DNA from: Muricoccus nepalensis
GTDB lineage: Bacteria; Pseudomonadota; Alphaproteobacteria; Acetobacterales; Acetobacteraceae
Length of the DNA stretch: 64,000 nt
Direction of reading: 5' to 3'
Assembly: GCF_006438825.1 (NCBI RefSeq)
Contig: NZ_RCZP01000003.1
Span: 317,682-381,681, forward strand
The notes below the pieces were generated by a model. That model saw only the letters and a list, made by a program, of their open reading frames with translations. It was not told the DNA's origin and did not search any database. A program made the translations under genes and the position numbers. Position 1 is the stretch's first letter. The number at the start of each line of letters is the position of its first letter. Positions 17,542-26,016 of this stretch are shown piece by piece.

Positions 17542-19821
17542 GTGGCGGCGCCCCCCGAGAGGCCGGCGGTGGAGGGCGCCCCCAACCCGCTGCCGACGCG
17601 GGAGGCGCTGCTCGCCTTCCTCCGCGCCGCCCCGGGCCGCGTCGGCAAGACCGAGATCAGCCGGCATTTCGGCCTCACCAGCGACCAGCGCCCGGCGCTG
17701 CGCGCCCTGATGGCCGAGCTGCGGGACGAGGGCAGCGCCGCCGCCGTCGGCCGCCGCACGCTCCGCCACAGCGCGACCCTGCCCGACATGGCCGCCCTCG
17801 AGGTCACGGGCACGGACCCCGACGGCGATCCGATCGCCCGCCCCATCACCTGGGAGGGGTCGGAGAAGCCGGTCGTCTACATGCGGCCCGAGCGCACGGG
17901 GCAGCCGGCGCTGGCGCCGGGGGACCGGGTGCTGGCCCGCATCACCCGGATCGGCGGCAACAAGTACGAGGGGCGCACCTTCAAGCGCATCGGCACGGGC
18001 TCCCCCTCCCGCGTGCTCGGCGTCTACAGCAAGGGGCTGGTGGAGCCCGTGGACCGGCGCTCAAGGGCGAGCTGGGTCATCCCCGCCGGCGAGGCGAACG
18101 GCGCGGAGGAGGGCGAGCTGGTCCAGGCCGAGCCCCTCCCCGGCGCCGGGCGGGAGCGGCTGATGGGCCCGCGGGCCGCGCGGATCGTCGAGCGGCTGGG
18201 GCGCATGGACGACGCGCGCGCCGTCTCGCGCCTCTGCATCGCCGCCCACGAAATCCCCGACGAGTTCCCCGGGGAGGTCACCCAGGCCGCCGCCCGCGCC
18301 GCTGCCATCCCGCTCGGCGCGCGCGACGACCTCCGTGACGTGCCGCTCGTCACCATCGACGGGGAGGACGCGCGCGACTACGACGACGCCGTCTTCGCCG
18401 AGCCGGAGGGGGATGGCTGGCGCGTCCTCGTCGCCATCGCCGACGTCGCCCACTACGTCCGCCCCAACGCGCCGCTCGACCGCGAGGCGCGGCACCGCGG
18501 CAACTCCGTCTACTTCCCCGACCACGTCGTGCCGATGCTGCCGGAGGCGCTGTCCAACGGCTGGTGCAGCCTCAAGCCCGGCGAGGACCGCGGCTGCCTC
18601 TACGTCGAGATGCGCTTCGACGGCGCGGGCACGAAGACCGGCCACCGCTTCGGCCGCGCCCTCATGCGCTCCGCGGCGCGGCTGACCTACGAGACGGTCC
18701 AGGCCGCGCGCGACGCCGGGGAGGACGCGGGGCTGGCCGAGGGCCAGGTCGCCCGACTCTACGGCGCCTTCGGGGCGCTGCTGGCCGCGCGGCTGCGGCG
18801 CGGCACGCTCGACCTCGACCTGCCGGAGCGGCGCGTGGTGCTGGACGCGGCCGGCAAGGTGCTCTCCATCGCGCCCCGCCCCCGGCTCGACAGCCACCGG
18901 CTGATCGAGGAGTTCATGGTCGCCGCCAATGTCTGCGCGGCGGAGGAACTCGAGCGGCTGCACCTGCCCTGCATGTACCGCGTCCACGACCGGCCTTCCG
19001 ACGAGAAGATGGAGAACCTGCGGGGCTTCCTCTCGGGGCTCGGGATCTCGCTGCCGGCCTCGAACGTGGTGCGGCCGCGGGACTTCGCGGGGGTGCTGGA
19101 GGCGGTGAAGGACCGACCGGAGTCGCGCCTCGTCAGCGAGACGATCCTGCGTGGGCAGTCCCAGGCCGAGTACGCGCCGGAGAACATCGGGCATTTTGGC
19201 CTCGCCCTGCCGCGCTACGCCCATTTCACGAGCCCGATCCGCCGCTACGCCGACCTTCTCGTGCACCGCGCGCTCATTCGCGGCCTCGGCCTCGGGGAGG
19301 ACGGCATGACGGACGGCGAGGTGGCCGTGCTCGCCGAGACCGGCGAGCACATCACCAAGACCGAGCGCCGCGCGGCGCTGGCCGAGCGCGACGCGGTGGA
19401 CCGCTACCTCGCGGCCTACATGGCGGACCACGTCGGCGCCACCTTCCCCGCGCGCGTTTCGGGGGTGACACGCTTCGGCCTCTTCGTGACACTGGAGGAG
19501 AACGGCGCCAACGGAATCGTCCCGATGGCGGCCCTGCCGGACGACCAATGGTTCCACGAGGAAGCGGCGATGCGCCTGATCGGCCGCCGCACGGGCCTGA
19601 CCTTCACCCTCGGCCAGGAGGTCGAGGTGCGGCTGGCCGAGGCCGTGCCGCGGACCGGCAGCCTCAGCTTCCAGCTCCTGCAGGGCGACCCGCGCTCCGG
19701 CGCGGCCCCAAGGCCGGGCGGCTCGCCGCCGCGGGCGGGCGGCACGCCGCCGCGGGGGCGGCAGAAGATCACCGCGCGCAAGCCGAAGGGCGGCCGCGAC
19801 GCCCCGAAACGGCCGCGCTGA
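17542..19821 (+). CDS. rnr: Ribonuclease R
   Basis: RNase R (759 residues) is a processive 3'-to-5' exoribonuclease that degrades structured RNA. It has an N-terminal winged helix (about 15-80), cold-shock domains, the RNB catalytic domain with DGEDARDYDDAVFA and its run of aspartates, and a C-terminal S1 domain ending in a basic tail (KITARKPKGGRDAPKRPR). The GTG start lies two bases after the topA stop. The gene after it starts within its stop codon, so topA-rnr-protease may be one transcript. Confidence 0.95.
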   Translation: MAAPPERPAVEGAPNPLPTREALLAFLRAAPGRVGKTEISRHFGLTSDQRPALRALMAELRDEGSAAAVGRRTLRHSATLPDMAALEVTGTDPDGDPIARPITWEGSEKPVVYMRPERTGQPALAPGDRVLARITRIGGNKYEGRTFKRIGTGSPSRVLGVYSKGLVEPVDRRSRASWVIPAGEANGAEEGELVQAEPLPGAGRERLMGPRAARIVERLGRMDDARAVSRLCIAAHEIPDEFPGEVTQAAARAAAIPLGARDDLRDVPLVTIDGEDARDYDDAVFAEPEGDGWRVLVAIADVAHYVRPNAPLDREARHRGNSVYFPDHVVPMLPEALSNGWCSLKPGEDRGCLYVEMRFDGAGTKTGHRFGRALMRSAARLTYETVQAARDAGEDAGLAEGQVARLYGAFGALLAARLRRGTLDLDLPERRVVLDAAGKVLSIAPRPRLDSHRLIEEFMVAANVCAAEELERLHLPCMYRVHDRPSDEKMENLRGFLSGLGISLPASNVVRPRDFAGVLEAVKDRPESRLVSETILRGQSQAEYAPENIGHFGLALPRYAHFTSPIRRYADLLVHRALIRGLGLGEDGMTDGEVAVLAETGEHITKTERRAALAERDAVDRYLAAYMADHVGATFPARVSGVTRFGLFVTLEENGANGIVPMAALPDDQWFHEEAAMRLIGRRTGLTFTLGQEVEVRLAEAVPRTGSLSFQLLQGDPRSGAAPRPGGSPPRAGGTPPRGRQKITARKPKGGRDAPKRPR

Positions 19822-21293
19822 CCCGGCGCGGGCTCGCCCTTCTCGCCCTTCTGCTCGCCTGGGCCGGGCCGGCCCGCGCGCAGGATTACGCGCCGGTCCT
19901 CCGCGCCGCCTTCACCGCCATCGCCGAGCGCCACCTCGAGGCGACGGAGCCGCCGCTCGTCGGCCTCTGGGCGCTGCGGGGGCTGGAGGCGATCGACGCC
20001 ACCCTCTCCTCCGCGCGCCGCGGCCCGGCCCTCGTGCTCGGCTTCTCCGAGAGCCTCGTCGCCGACCGGCTCGCGGGGACCACGCCGGTCTCCGTCGCCG
20101 ACGCCGTGGCGGCGCTGCTGGCCGAGGCGGAGCGGCAGTCGCCGGCGCTGCGGCGCGCGGGGCGGCAGGCGGTGCTGCAGGCGATCTTCGAGGAGATCTT
20201 CAACCACCTCGACCCCTACAGCCGCTACACCACCCCCGAGGAGACGCGGCTCGGGCGGGAGCGGCGGCTCGGCATCGCCGACCTCGGCCTGCTACTGGCG
20301 GCGGGGCCGCGGGGCGCGGTGACGATCGCCCAGGTGGTGCCCGAGAGCGCGGCGGCGCGCGCGGGGCTGCGGCTCGGCGACCGGGTGATCGACGCCGACG
20401 GCATCGCCCTTTCCGGCCGGGACATCCCGGAGGCCATGGCGGTGCTGGAGGGGCCGGCGGGGAGTAGCGTCGTCCTCACCCTCCAGCGTGGGCGGCAGCG
20501 GCTCTCGGTGGTGTTGACGCGAAGCCCCTCGCCGGCGGCGTCCGTCGTGGCGGAGGTGCGGGACGGCGTCCTCTGGCTCCGCGTGCCCTTCTTCGCGGCG
20601 GGCACCCCCTCCCAGATCGACCTCGCGCTCGCCCGCTGGCCGGTCGCGGCCGCGCCACTCGGCATCGTGCTGGACCTGCGGGGCAACCGGGGCGGGCTGC
20701 TGCAGCAGGCGGTGCAGGTGGCCGACGCGCTGCTGCCGCCGGGCTCCCTGATCGCGACGACGGAGGGCCGGCACCCGGATTCGCGGCGCCGCTTCCGCGC
20801 CAGCGGGCCGGACGGCGCGGCCGGGCGGCGGGTGGTGGTGCTGGTGGACGGGCGCACCGCATCGGCCGCCGAGGTGGTGGCGGCGGCGGTGGGCGACCTC
20901 GGGCGGGGGCTGGTGATCGGCAGCGCGACCCTCGGCAAGGGGCTGATCCAGATCCTCGTGCCGCTGCCGGGCGGGGGGGAGCTGGCTCTCTCCTGGTCGC
21001 GCATCCTCGCGCCCCGGGGCTGGCCGGTGCAGATGCTGGGCGTGCTGCCGGGCCTCTGCACGAGCCTCGGCGCCGAGGAGACGGCGCGGGGCCTGGCCAA
21101 CCTCGGCACGGCCGACAGCCCGATGGCGGTTCCCCTCGCCCGCGCCCGGGCCGCGCGGGCGCCGGTGCCGGCGAGCGAGGTGGCGGCGCTGCGCAACGCC
21201 TGCCCGCCCGCCGAGGGGCGCGAGGCGGACCTCGCGGCCGCGCGCGCCGTGCTCGAGCGGCCGGAGGTCTACGAGGCCGCGGCGGGGGGCTGA
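19818..21293 (+). CDS. S41-family C-terminal processing peptidase, likely CTG start
   Basis: The product (about 491 residues) is a secreted or periplasmic serine protease of the Tsp/CtpA type. A signal peptide (LTRRGLALLALLLAWAGPARA) is followed by a PDZ domain (ARAGLRLGDRVIDADGIAL, about residues 175-250). The catalytic pair is Ser349 in GRTASAAEVV and Lys374 in ATLGKGLIQ, 25 residues apart as in Tsp. No ATG, GTG or TTG lies near the signal peptide in frame; the only sensible start is CTG at 19818, which overlaps the rnr stop as CTGA. The catalytic identity is firm; the start codon is inferred. Confidence 0.8.
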   Translation: MTRRGLALLALLLAWAGPARAQDYAPVLRAAFTAIAERHLEATEPPLVGLWALRGLEAIDATLSSARRGPALVLGFSESLVADRLAGTTPVSVADAVAALLAEAERQSPALRRAGRQAVLQAIFEEIFNHLDPYSRYTTPEETRLGRERRLGIADLGLLLAAGPRGAVTIAQVVPESAAARAGLRLGDRVIDADGIALSGRDIPEAMAVLEGPAGSSVVLTLQRGRQRLSVVLTRSPSPAASVVAEVRDGVLWLRVPFFAAGTPSQIDLALARWPVAAAPLGIVLDLRGNRGGLLQQAVQVADALLPPGSLIATTEGRHPDSRRRFRASGPDGAAGRRVVVLVDGRTASAAEVVAAAVGDLGRGLVIGSATLGKGLIQILVPLPGGGELALSWSRILAPRGWPVQMLGVLPGLCTSLGAEETARGLANLGTADSPMAVPLARARAARAPVPASEVAALRNACPPAEGREADLAAARAVLERPEVYEAAAGG

Positions 21294-21324
21294 CGCACGG
21301 CGGGGCCGCGGATGCAGCTAGCGC

Positions 21325-21352
21325 TTGACGCCAGCGCTCCGGGCGCTAGGTT
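21325..21352 (+). promoter_or_regulatory. Promoter of rpmG
   Basis: TTGACG (21325-21330), 16-base spacer, TAGGTT (21347-21352), 66 bases before the rpmG start. It resembles the promoters of the two tRNA genes in this window. Confidence 0.5.
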
Positions 21353-21418
21353 CCGGCCCCTTCGCGACCCGGCCCCGGCCGGCCTCCGCCCTCCTGGAAT
21401 CGAGTCCCGAGCCCGAAC

Positions 21419-21586
21419 ATGGCCAAGTCCAACACCATCCAGATCCGCCTCGTCTCCTCCGCGGACACCGGCTACTTCTACGTGACGAAGAAGAACACGC
21501 GGAACGCGACCGGCAAGATGGAGAAGAAGAAGTACGACCCTGTGGCGCGCAAGCACGTCACCTTCCGCGAGGCGAAGATCAAATAA
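21419..21586 (+). CDS. rpmG: 50S ribosomal protein L33
   Basis: A 55-residue basic ribosomal protein with the family sequence [27 protein letters not shown] and [19 protein letters not shown]. It lacks the zinc-binding cysteines found in the C+ paralogs, so it is the zinc-independent type. It has its own promoter-like sequence and is followed by a strong stem-loop, so it is probably transcribed alone. Confidence 0.96.
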   Translation: MAKSNTIQIRLVSSADTGYFYVTKKNTRNATGKMEKKKYDPVARKHVTFREAKIK

Positions 21587-21627
21587 TCCCCGCCGGGCCC
21601 CGCGCCCGGCAGGACTGGCCGAGAGGG

Positions 21628-21657
21628 GCGCCCGGGAACCGCTGGTTCCGCGGGCGC
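21628..21657. terminator. Stem-loop between convergent rpmG and alcohol dehydrogenase genes
   Basis: GCGCCCG-GGAACC pairs with GGTTCC-CGGGCGC across a GCT loop, with one bulged base. It lies between two convergent stops and could end transcripts from both sides, though no clear T run follows. Confidence 0.6.
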
Positions 21658-21670
21658 TTCGTCGTGGGCG

Positions 21671-22732
21671 TCAGGCGGCGTCGGCGCGCAGCACCACGCG
21701 GCCGGTCACCTTGCCGTCCCGGAGCCGCTCCAGCACGGCGCCGGCCTGGTCCATGGGCGCGGTCGAGACCGGCAGCGGGCTCAGCTTGCCCTCCTTGGCG
21801 AGCGCCATCACCGCCCGGAGGTCCGAGGGCGAGCCGACATAGGAGCCCTGCAGGGCCAGCGCCCGGATGGCCATGATCGGCAGGGGCACGGTGATCTCGC
21901 CCCCGAAGAGGCCGACCTGCACGAGGGTGCCGCCCTTGCCCAGCGCGTCGAAGGCAAAGCGGGCGGTCGCGCTGCCGTTCACGAGGTCGATGACGGCGAG
22001 GGCGGGGCCGCCGCAGGCCGCCGTGATGGCGGCGGTCACGTCCCCCTCGGCGAGGACGGTCTCGGTGGCGCCGGCCTTCCGGGCGGCCTCCAGCTTCTCC
22101 GCGGAGACGTCGACCGAGACGATCCGCCGGTGCCCGAGGGCGCGCAGCATGTGGATGGCGCCGAGGCCAAGGCCGCCCGCGCCGACGAGCACCACCGGGC
22201 GGTCCGGCGGGATGTCGCCGAGCTTGCGGATGGCCGAGTAGACGGTGATGCCCGAGCAGGCGTAGGTGGCGGCGACCGCGGGGTCGGCGCCGTCCATGGG
22301 CACGAGGTACTTCGCGTCCGGCACCAGCACGTGGGTCGCGTAGCCGCCGTTGCGGTAGATGCCGAGCGTGCGCGCCTGGTTCGGGCACATGTTGTCCTCG
22401 TCGGCCGCGCAGCGCTCGCACTTGCCGCAGCCGATCCAGGGATAGACGACCTTCGCCTCGCCGACCGCGACGCCCTTGGCGTCCGGCCCGAGGGCGGCGA
22501 CGCGGCCGGCGATCTCGTGGCCCATGGCGAGCGGCAGCACCACGCCGCGGTCCTTCAGCGAGAGCTTGCCCCGGCTGCCGAGGTCGTAGCCGCCCTCCCA
22601 GATGTGGAGGTCCGAGTGGCAGACGCCGCAATGGGTGACCTCGACCAGGACCTCCGAGCCCTTGGGCTCCGGCGTCGGCATGTCGAGCGCCTGCAGGGGC
22701 GCCCCCGTTTCCACGACCGACCAGGCGCGCAT
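21671..22732 (-). CDS. Zinc-dependent alcohol dehydrogenase (MDR family)
   Basis: The 353-residue enzyme has the catalytic zinc site (HCGVCHSDLH and GHEIAGRV), the four structural zinc cysteines (CGKCERCAADEDNMC), and the NAD-binding VLVGAGGLGLGAIHML. It should oxidise alcohols or reduce aldehydes with NAD(P). Length and motifs fit medium-chain dehydrogenases of the AdhP/ propanol-preferring type; the substrate cannot be fixed. The ATG at 22732 follows a GGGAGGGA ribosome site. It is divergent from the TRAP receptor gene with 122 bases between. Confidence 0.9.
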   Translation of the reverse strand: MRAWSVVETGAPLQALDMPTPEPKGSEVLVEVTHCGVCHSDLHIWEGGYDLGSRGKLSLKDRGVVLPLAMGHEIAGRVAALGPDAKGVAVGEAKVVYPWIGCGKCERCAADEDNMCPNQARTLGIYRNGGYATHVLVPDAKYLVPMDGADPAVAATYACSGITVYSAIRKLGDIPPDRPVVLVGAGGLGLGAIHMLRALGHRRIVSVDVSAEKLEAARKAGATETVLAEGDVTAAITAACGGPALAVIDLVNGSATARFAFDALGKGGTLVQVGLFGGEITVPLPIMAIRALALQGSYVGSPSDLRAVMALAKEGKLSPLPVSTAPMDQAGAVLERLRDGKVTGRVVLRADAA

Positions 22733-22854
22733 CGCATTCCCTCCCGCTTCTTCGGGGGGATGGCACACCGCGGCCGGGCCGGGGTCAACCGCCTCCCCCC
22801 TGGCATCGCGCCCCGGATGGCGGTAGTGCCGGAACAACAACGGGAGAGAACCGC

Positions 22855-23973
22855 ATGGAACGCCGCGCCCTTCTCGGCCGCGCCGGCACCGCCGCCGCCC
22901 TGGGAACCACGCTGGCCGCCGCCGCGGCGCCCGCCCTCGCGCAGCCGGCCGTCACGCAGAGCGCGCAGCCGACGCTCCGCTGGCGCCTCACCTCCTCCTA
23001 CCCGCGCTCGCTCGACGCCATCTACGGCGCGGGCGAGGTCTTCGCGCGGGTGGTGTCGGAGCTGACGGACGACCGGTTCCAGATCCGCGTCTTCTCGGCC
23101 GGCGAGATCGCGCCGCCGCTCCAGGCGCTGGACGCCGTGCAGAGCGGGAGCGTGGAGTGCTGCCACACCACGAGCTTCCTCTACACCGGCAAGAACGACG
23201 CCTTCGCCTTCGCGACGGGCCTGCCCTTCGGCCTGAACACGCGCCAGCAGAACGCCTGGATGTACGAGGGCGGCGGCATCGACCTGATGAACGAGGTGCA
23301 CCGCAAGTTCAACGTCTACGGCATGCCGCTGGGCGCCACCGGCGCGCAGATGGGCGGCTGGTTCCGCAAGGCGCTCGGGCCTGCCTCCGACCTCAACGGC
23401 CTCAAGATGCGGATCGGCGGGCTGGCGGGGCAGGTGCTGTCGCGCCTCGGCGGCGTGCCGCAGCAACTCGGCGCGGGCGACCTCTACCCGTCGCTGGAGC
23501 GCGGGACGATCGACGCGGCGGAGTGGCTCGGGCCCTACGACGACGAGAAGCTCGGCTTCGTGCGCGTCGCGCCCTTCTACCACTACCCCGCCTGGTGGGA
23601 GGGCGGCGCCTCCACCTACTTCTACGTCAACCTCGACCAGTGGAACGCCCTGCCGAAGTCCTACCAGGCCGCCATCCGCGCGGGCTGCGCGGAGGCGACG
23701 CACTGGATGGTCGCGCGCTACGACATCCGCAACCCCGACAGCCTGCGGCGCCTCGTGGCCCAGGGGGCGAAGCTCACGCCCTTCTCGCGCGACATGATGG
23801 ACACCTGCCTGCGCACCTGGCTCGACCTCGAGCGGGAGCTGGTGGCGAAGAACCCGGACTTCGCCAAGGTGCACGAGAGCTGGTCGAAGCACCGGGACGA
23901 CATGCGGATCTGGCACCGCGTGTCGGAGCTGAGCTTCGACAACTACGTCGCCCAGGCGTCCTCCCGGCGCTAG
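22855..23973 (+). CDS. TRAP transporter solute receptor (DctP family), orphan
   Basis: The 372-residue periplasmic protein starts with a twin-arginine-like signal (ERRALLGRAGTAAALG, cleavage near ALA). The mature part has the DctP fold: LRWRLTSSYPRSLDAI, the conserved arginine region LNGLKMRIGGLAGQVLSRLGG, and YPSLERGTIDAAEWLGPYDDEKLGF. It matches the subgroup that binds alpha-keto acids or similar small carboxylates. No DctQ or DctM membrane genes are within reach, so the permease must be elsewhere. It ends seven bases before the stop of the convergent telA gene. Confidence 0.9.
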   Translation: MERRALLGRAGTAAALGTTLAAAAAPALAQPAVTQSAQPTLRWRLTSSYPRSLDAIYGAGEVFARVVSELTDDRFQIRVFSAGEIAPPLQALDAVQSGSVECCHTTSFLYTGKNDAFAFATGLPFGLNTRQQNAWMYEGGGIDLMNEVHRKFNVYGMPLGATGAQMGGWFRKALGPASDLNGLKMRIGGLAGQVLSRLGGVPQQLGAGDLYPSLERGTIDAAEWLGPYDDEKLGFVRVAPFYHYPAWWEGGASTYFYVNLDQWNALPKSYQAAIRAGCAEATHWMVARYDIRNPDSLRRLVAQGAKLTPFSRDMMDTCLRTWLDLERELVAKNPDFAKVHESWSKHRDDMRIWHRVSELSFDNYVAQASSRR

Positions 23974-23980
23974 GCGCGCC

Positions 23981-25036
23981 TCAGGGCCGCCGCGGCGCGG
24001 GGGCGCGGGCGGCGGTGAGGGCGCGGCGGATCTCGGACTCCGCCTCGCCGAGCGCCTTGGTCGCGGCGACGCGGCGCTCGCGGCCCTCCTGGGCGATGCG
24101 GAGCGAGTCCTCGATCGTGGAGACGAGGGCGACGTTGGCCTTCTGCACGGCCTCGAGGTCGACCACGCCGCGCTCGATTTCCGTGCGCACCTCGACGTTG
24201 GCGCGGCGCAGCCCCTCGGCGTTGGCGGTCAGCAGTTCGTTGGTAAGGTCGGTCGCGGCCTTCACCGCGGCGCCGGCCTCGCGCATGCGCTGGAGCGCCA
24301 GGGCTTGGGCGAGCTGCGTGCGCCAGAGCGGCACGGTGTTGGCGAGGACGGAGTGGATCCGCCCGGCCAGCGCCTTGTCGTTCTCCTGGATGAGGCGGAT
24401 CGAGGGGAGCGCCTGCATGGCGACCTGCCGCGTCAGGCGGAGGTCGTGCACGCGGCGGTCGAGGTCCTCGCGCGCCGCGCGGAGGTCGCGGAGGCGCTGC
24501 GGGGCGATGGGGTCGGCGGGGTCCATGGCCGCGCGCTCGGCGGCGGGGATGGCCTCCCCGTCGGTGCGGGCGAGGACGGCCTCGCCGGCGGCGACGTGGT
24601 CGGCCAGGGCATGGAACCAGGTGAGCGTCGCCTCGTAGAGGCGCTCGAGCCGCTCCACGTCCTCCATGAGGCGCGTGCGGTGGGTGTCGAGCTTGTCGCC
24701 GATCGCCTCCACCTGGCCGCGCACGCTCTCGTAGCGCTGGAGGATGGCGGTGGTCTCGCTGCCCGCGCGCCCGATGAGGCGCGACAGCAGGCCGGGCTTG
24801 CTGTCGAGCTTCGTCACGTCGAAGCCGCGAAGCGTGCCGAGCAGGCGGGAGAGGCTGTCCCCGGCCTCGCCCACCGCGTCGCTGCGGGCGGCGCCGAGCA
24901 TGGCGTCCGCGGCGGCGGCCGCGCGGCCCTGGGCCTCCTGGCCGAAGCGGGTGATGCTGCCGGGGTCGTTGAGGTTGATGCGGGAGGCGAGCTCCTGCAC
25001 GCCGGGGGTCGCCGGCTCCACGGTTCCGTCGCTCAC
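23981..25036 (-). CDS. TelA-like toxic anion resistance protein
   Basis: The 351-residue protein is largely helical with long coiled-coil stretches (for example LEAVQKANVALVSTIEDSLR) and matches the TelA/KlaA family over its length. Members are linked to tellurite and other envelope stresses, but the mechanism is unknown. The GTG start overlaps the xpaC-like stop as GTGA. With the two genes before it, it forms a three-gene operon; the TelA/XpaC pairing is common. Confidence 0.85.
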   Translation of the reverse strand: MSDGTVEPATPGVQELASRINLNDPGSITRFGQEAQGRAAAAADAMLGAARSDAVGEAGDSLSRLLGTLRGFDVTKLDSKPGLLSRLIGRAGSETTAILQRYESVRGQVEAIGDKLDTHRTRLMEDVERLERLYEATLTWFHALADHVAAGEAVLARTDGEAIPAAERAAMDPADPIAPQRLRDLRAAREDLDRRVHDLRLTRQVAMQALPSIRLIQENDKALAGRIHSVLANTVPLWRTQLAQALALQRMREAGAAVKAATDLTNELLTANAEGLRRANVEVRTEIERGVVDLEAVQKANVALVSTIEDSLRIAQEGRERRVAATKALGEAESEIRRALTAARAPAPRRP

Positions 25037-25794
25037 GAGATGCCCTCCTGGTGCAGGCGGTCCTGCAGCACCTTCACCTGGATCGCCAGCGCCTCAGTCT
25101 CGGCGCCGCGGAGATCGGCGGCCGATTGCCGAGCGGCGCGGGCGAGGTCGTCGACCAGCACCGGCAGCGTCTCGGGCGGGGTCGCGCCCTGGGAGAGGCG
25201 GACGCCGATTCGCTCCAGCCCGTCGATGCCGACGACGAGCACGCGGCGTGCCTGGCCCGCGGCGTCGGGGCGCTGGGCGAGCTCGTCGAGCAGGCCGCCG
25301 AGCTCCTGCGCGGCCGGCAGCAGGCGGGGGTCGCCGGCGCGGAGGGCGGCCAGGCGGGCGCGCATGGGGTCGAGCGCGTCCGGCGCGGGGGCCGGGCGCG
25401 GCGGCGGGGGCGGTGCCGCCTCCGTCACGCCGTCGTAGAGGAGGCGGGCGCCGCCCCAGGCCATGAGGCCGAGGACGACGGCGCCGAGGCCGCCCGTGCC
25501 ACCCGCGAAGCCCGCGGCGAGGCCGGTGCCGACGCCGAGCAGCACGCCCGCGCGCCGCGCGTCGCCCCGGCGGGCGCGGGCGAGGCGCGACATGGCGAGG
25601 CCGACGCCGGCGAGGCCGGCCACGGTGCCGCCGACGAGCCGCCCCTCCCCCGTCGCGAGGGCGAGGAAGAAGGTGGGGACGAGGGGTAGCGCGAAGAGGG
25701 CGACGGGAAGGCCGCGCAGGCCGGTCCACCAGCCCGGGAGCCGGTCATGGCCCTGGTAGGGGCCGGCCCGCCGGCCGAGGGGAGGCGTGCTCAA
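25033..25794 (-). CDS. XpaC-like membrane protein (5-bromo-4-chloroindolyl phosphate hydrolysis family)
   Basis: The 253-residue protein has four or so hydrophobic segments in its first half (residues about 28-125), a proline-rich linker (PPPPPRPAPAP), and a helical cytoplasmic C-terminal domain resembling XpaC. The family name comes from a phosphatase phenotype, but a hydrolase active site is not visible. The start is TTG overlapping the upstream stop as TTGA. The pairing with telA suggests an envelope-stress role. Confidence 0.72.
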   Translation of the reverse strand: MSTPPLGRRAGPYQGHDRLPGWWTGLRGLPVALFALPLVPTFFLALATGEGRLVGGTVAGLAGVGLAMSRLARARRGDARRAGVLLGVGTGLAAGFAGGTGGLGAVVLGLMAWGGARLLYDGVTEAAPPPPPRPAPAPDALDPMRARLAALRAGDPRLLPAAQELGGLLDELAQRPDAAGQARRVLVVGIDGLERIGVRLSQGATPPETLPVLVDDLARAARQSAADLRGAETEALAIQVKVLQDRLHQEGIS

Positions 25795-25913
25795 TCGAAG
25801 AGCTCCACCAAGACGTGGACGAAGGCGAGCAGCCCCGTGAAGCCGACGCCCGCGGCGACGAGGGCGAGGCCGGCGAGGCGGCGGACCGGGGCAGGCAGGG
25901 CGGTGGCGTTCAT
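25791..25913 (-). CDS. Small single-pass membrane protein ahead of xpaC-telA
   Basis: A 40-residue product with one hydrophobic segment (LAGLALVAAGVGFTGLLAFV) and a short acidic tail (ELFD). I do not recognise a family. The evidence for it is its position: its stop overlaps the TTG start of the xpaC-like gene, and it runs in the same direction with no spare room. A longer frame upstream (to 25982) exists but lacks hydrophobic or conserved features. It could be a subunit or regulator of the XpaC/TelA system. Confidence 0.5.
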   Translation of the reverse strand: MNATALPAPVRRLAGLALVAAGVGFTGLLAFVHVLVELFD

Positions 25914-26016
25914 GTCGGGGCGAAGATCGTCCCGCGGTGCCCCCGCTTCAAGCGCCCGCCGCTCGCGCCGCCGCCGGCCCATGCCGAAACCCTCGGCGAG
26001 ACCCGGGCCGGGCGCG

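Noticed and set aside
14613-17849. Long open frame on the minus strand opposite topA (over 1000 codons)
   Set aside because: High GC keeps antisense frames open; its translation is low-complexity and the plus strand has clear TopA motifs.
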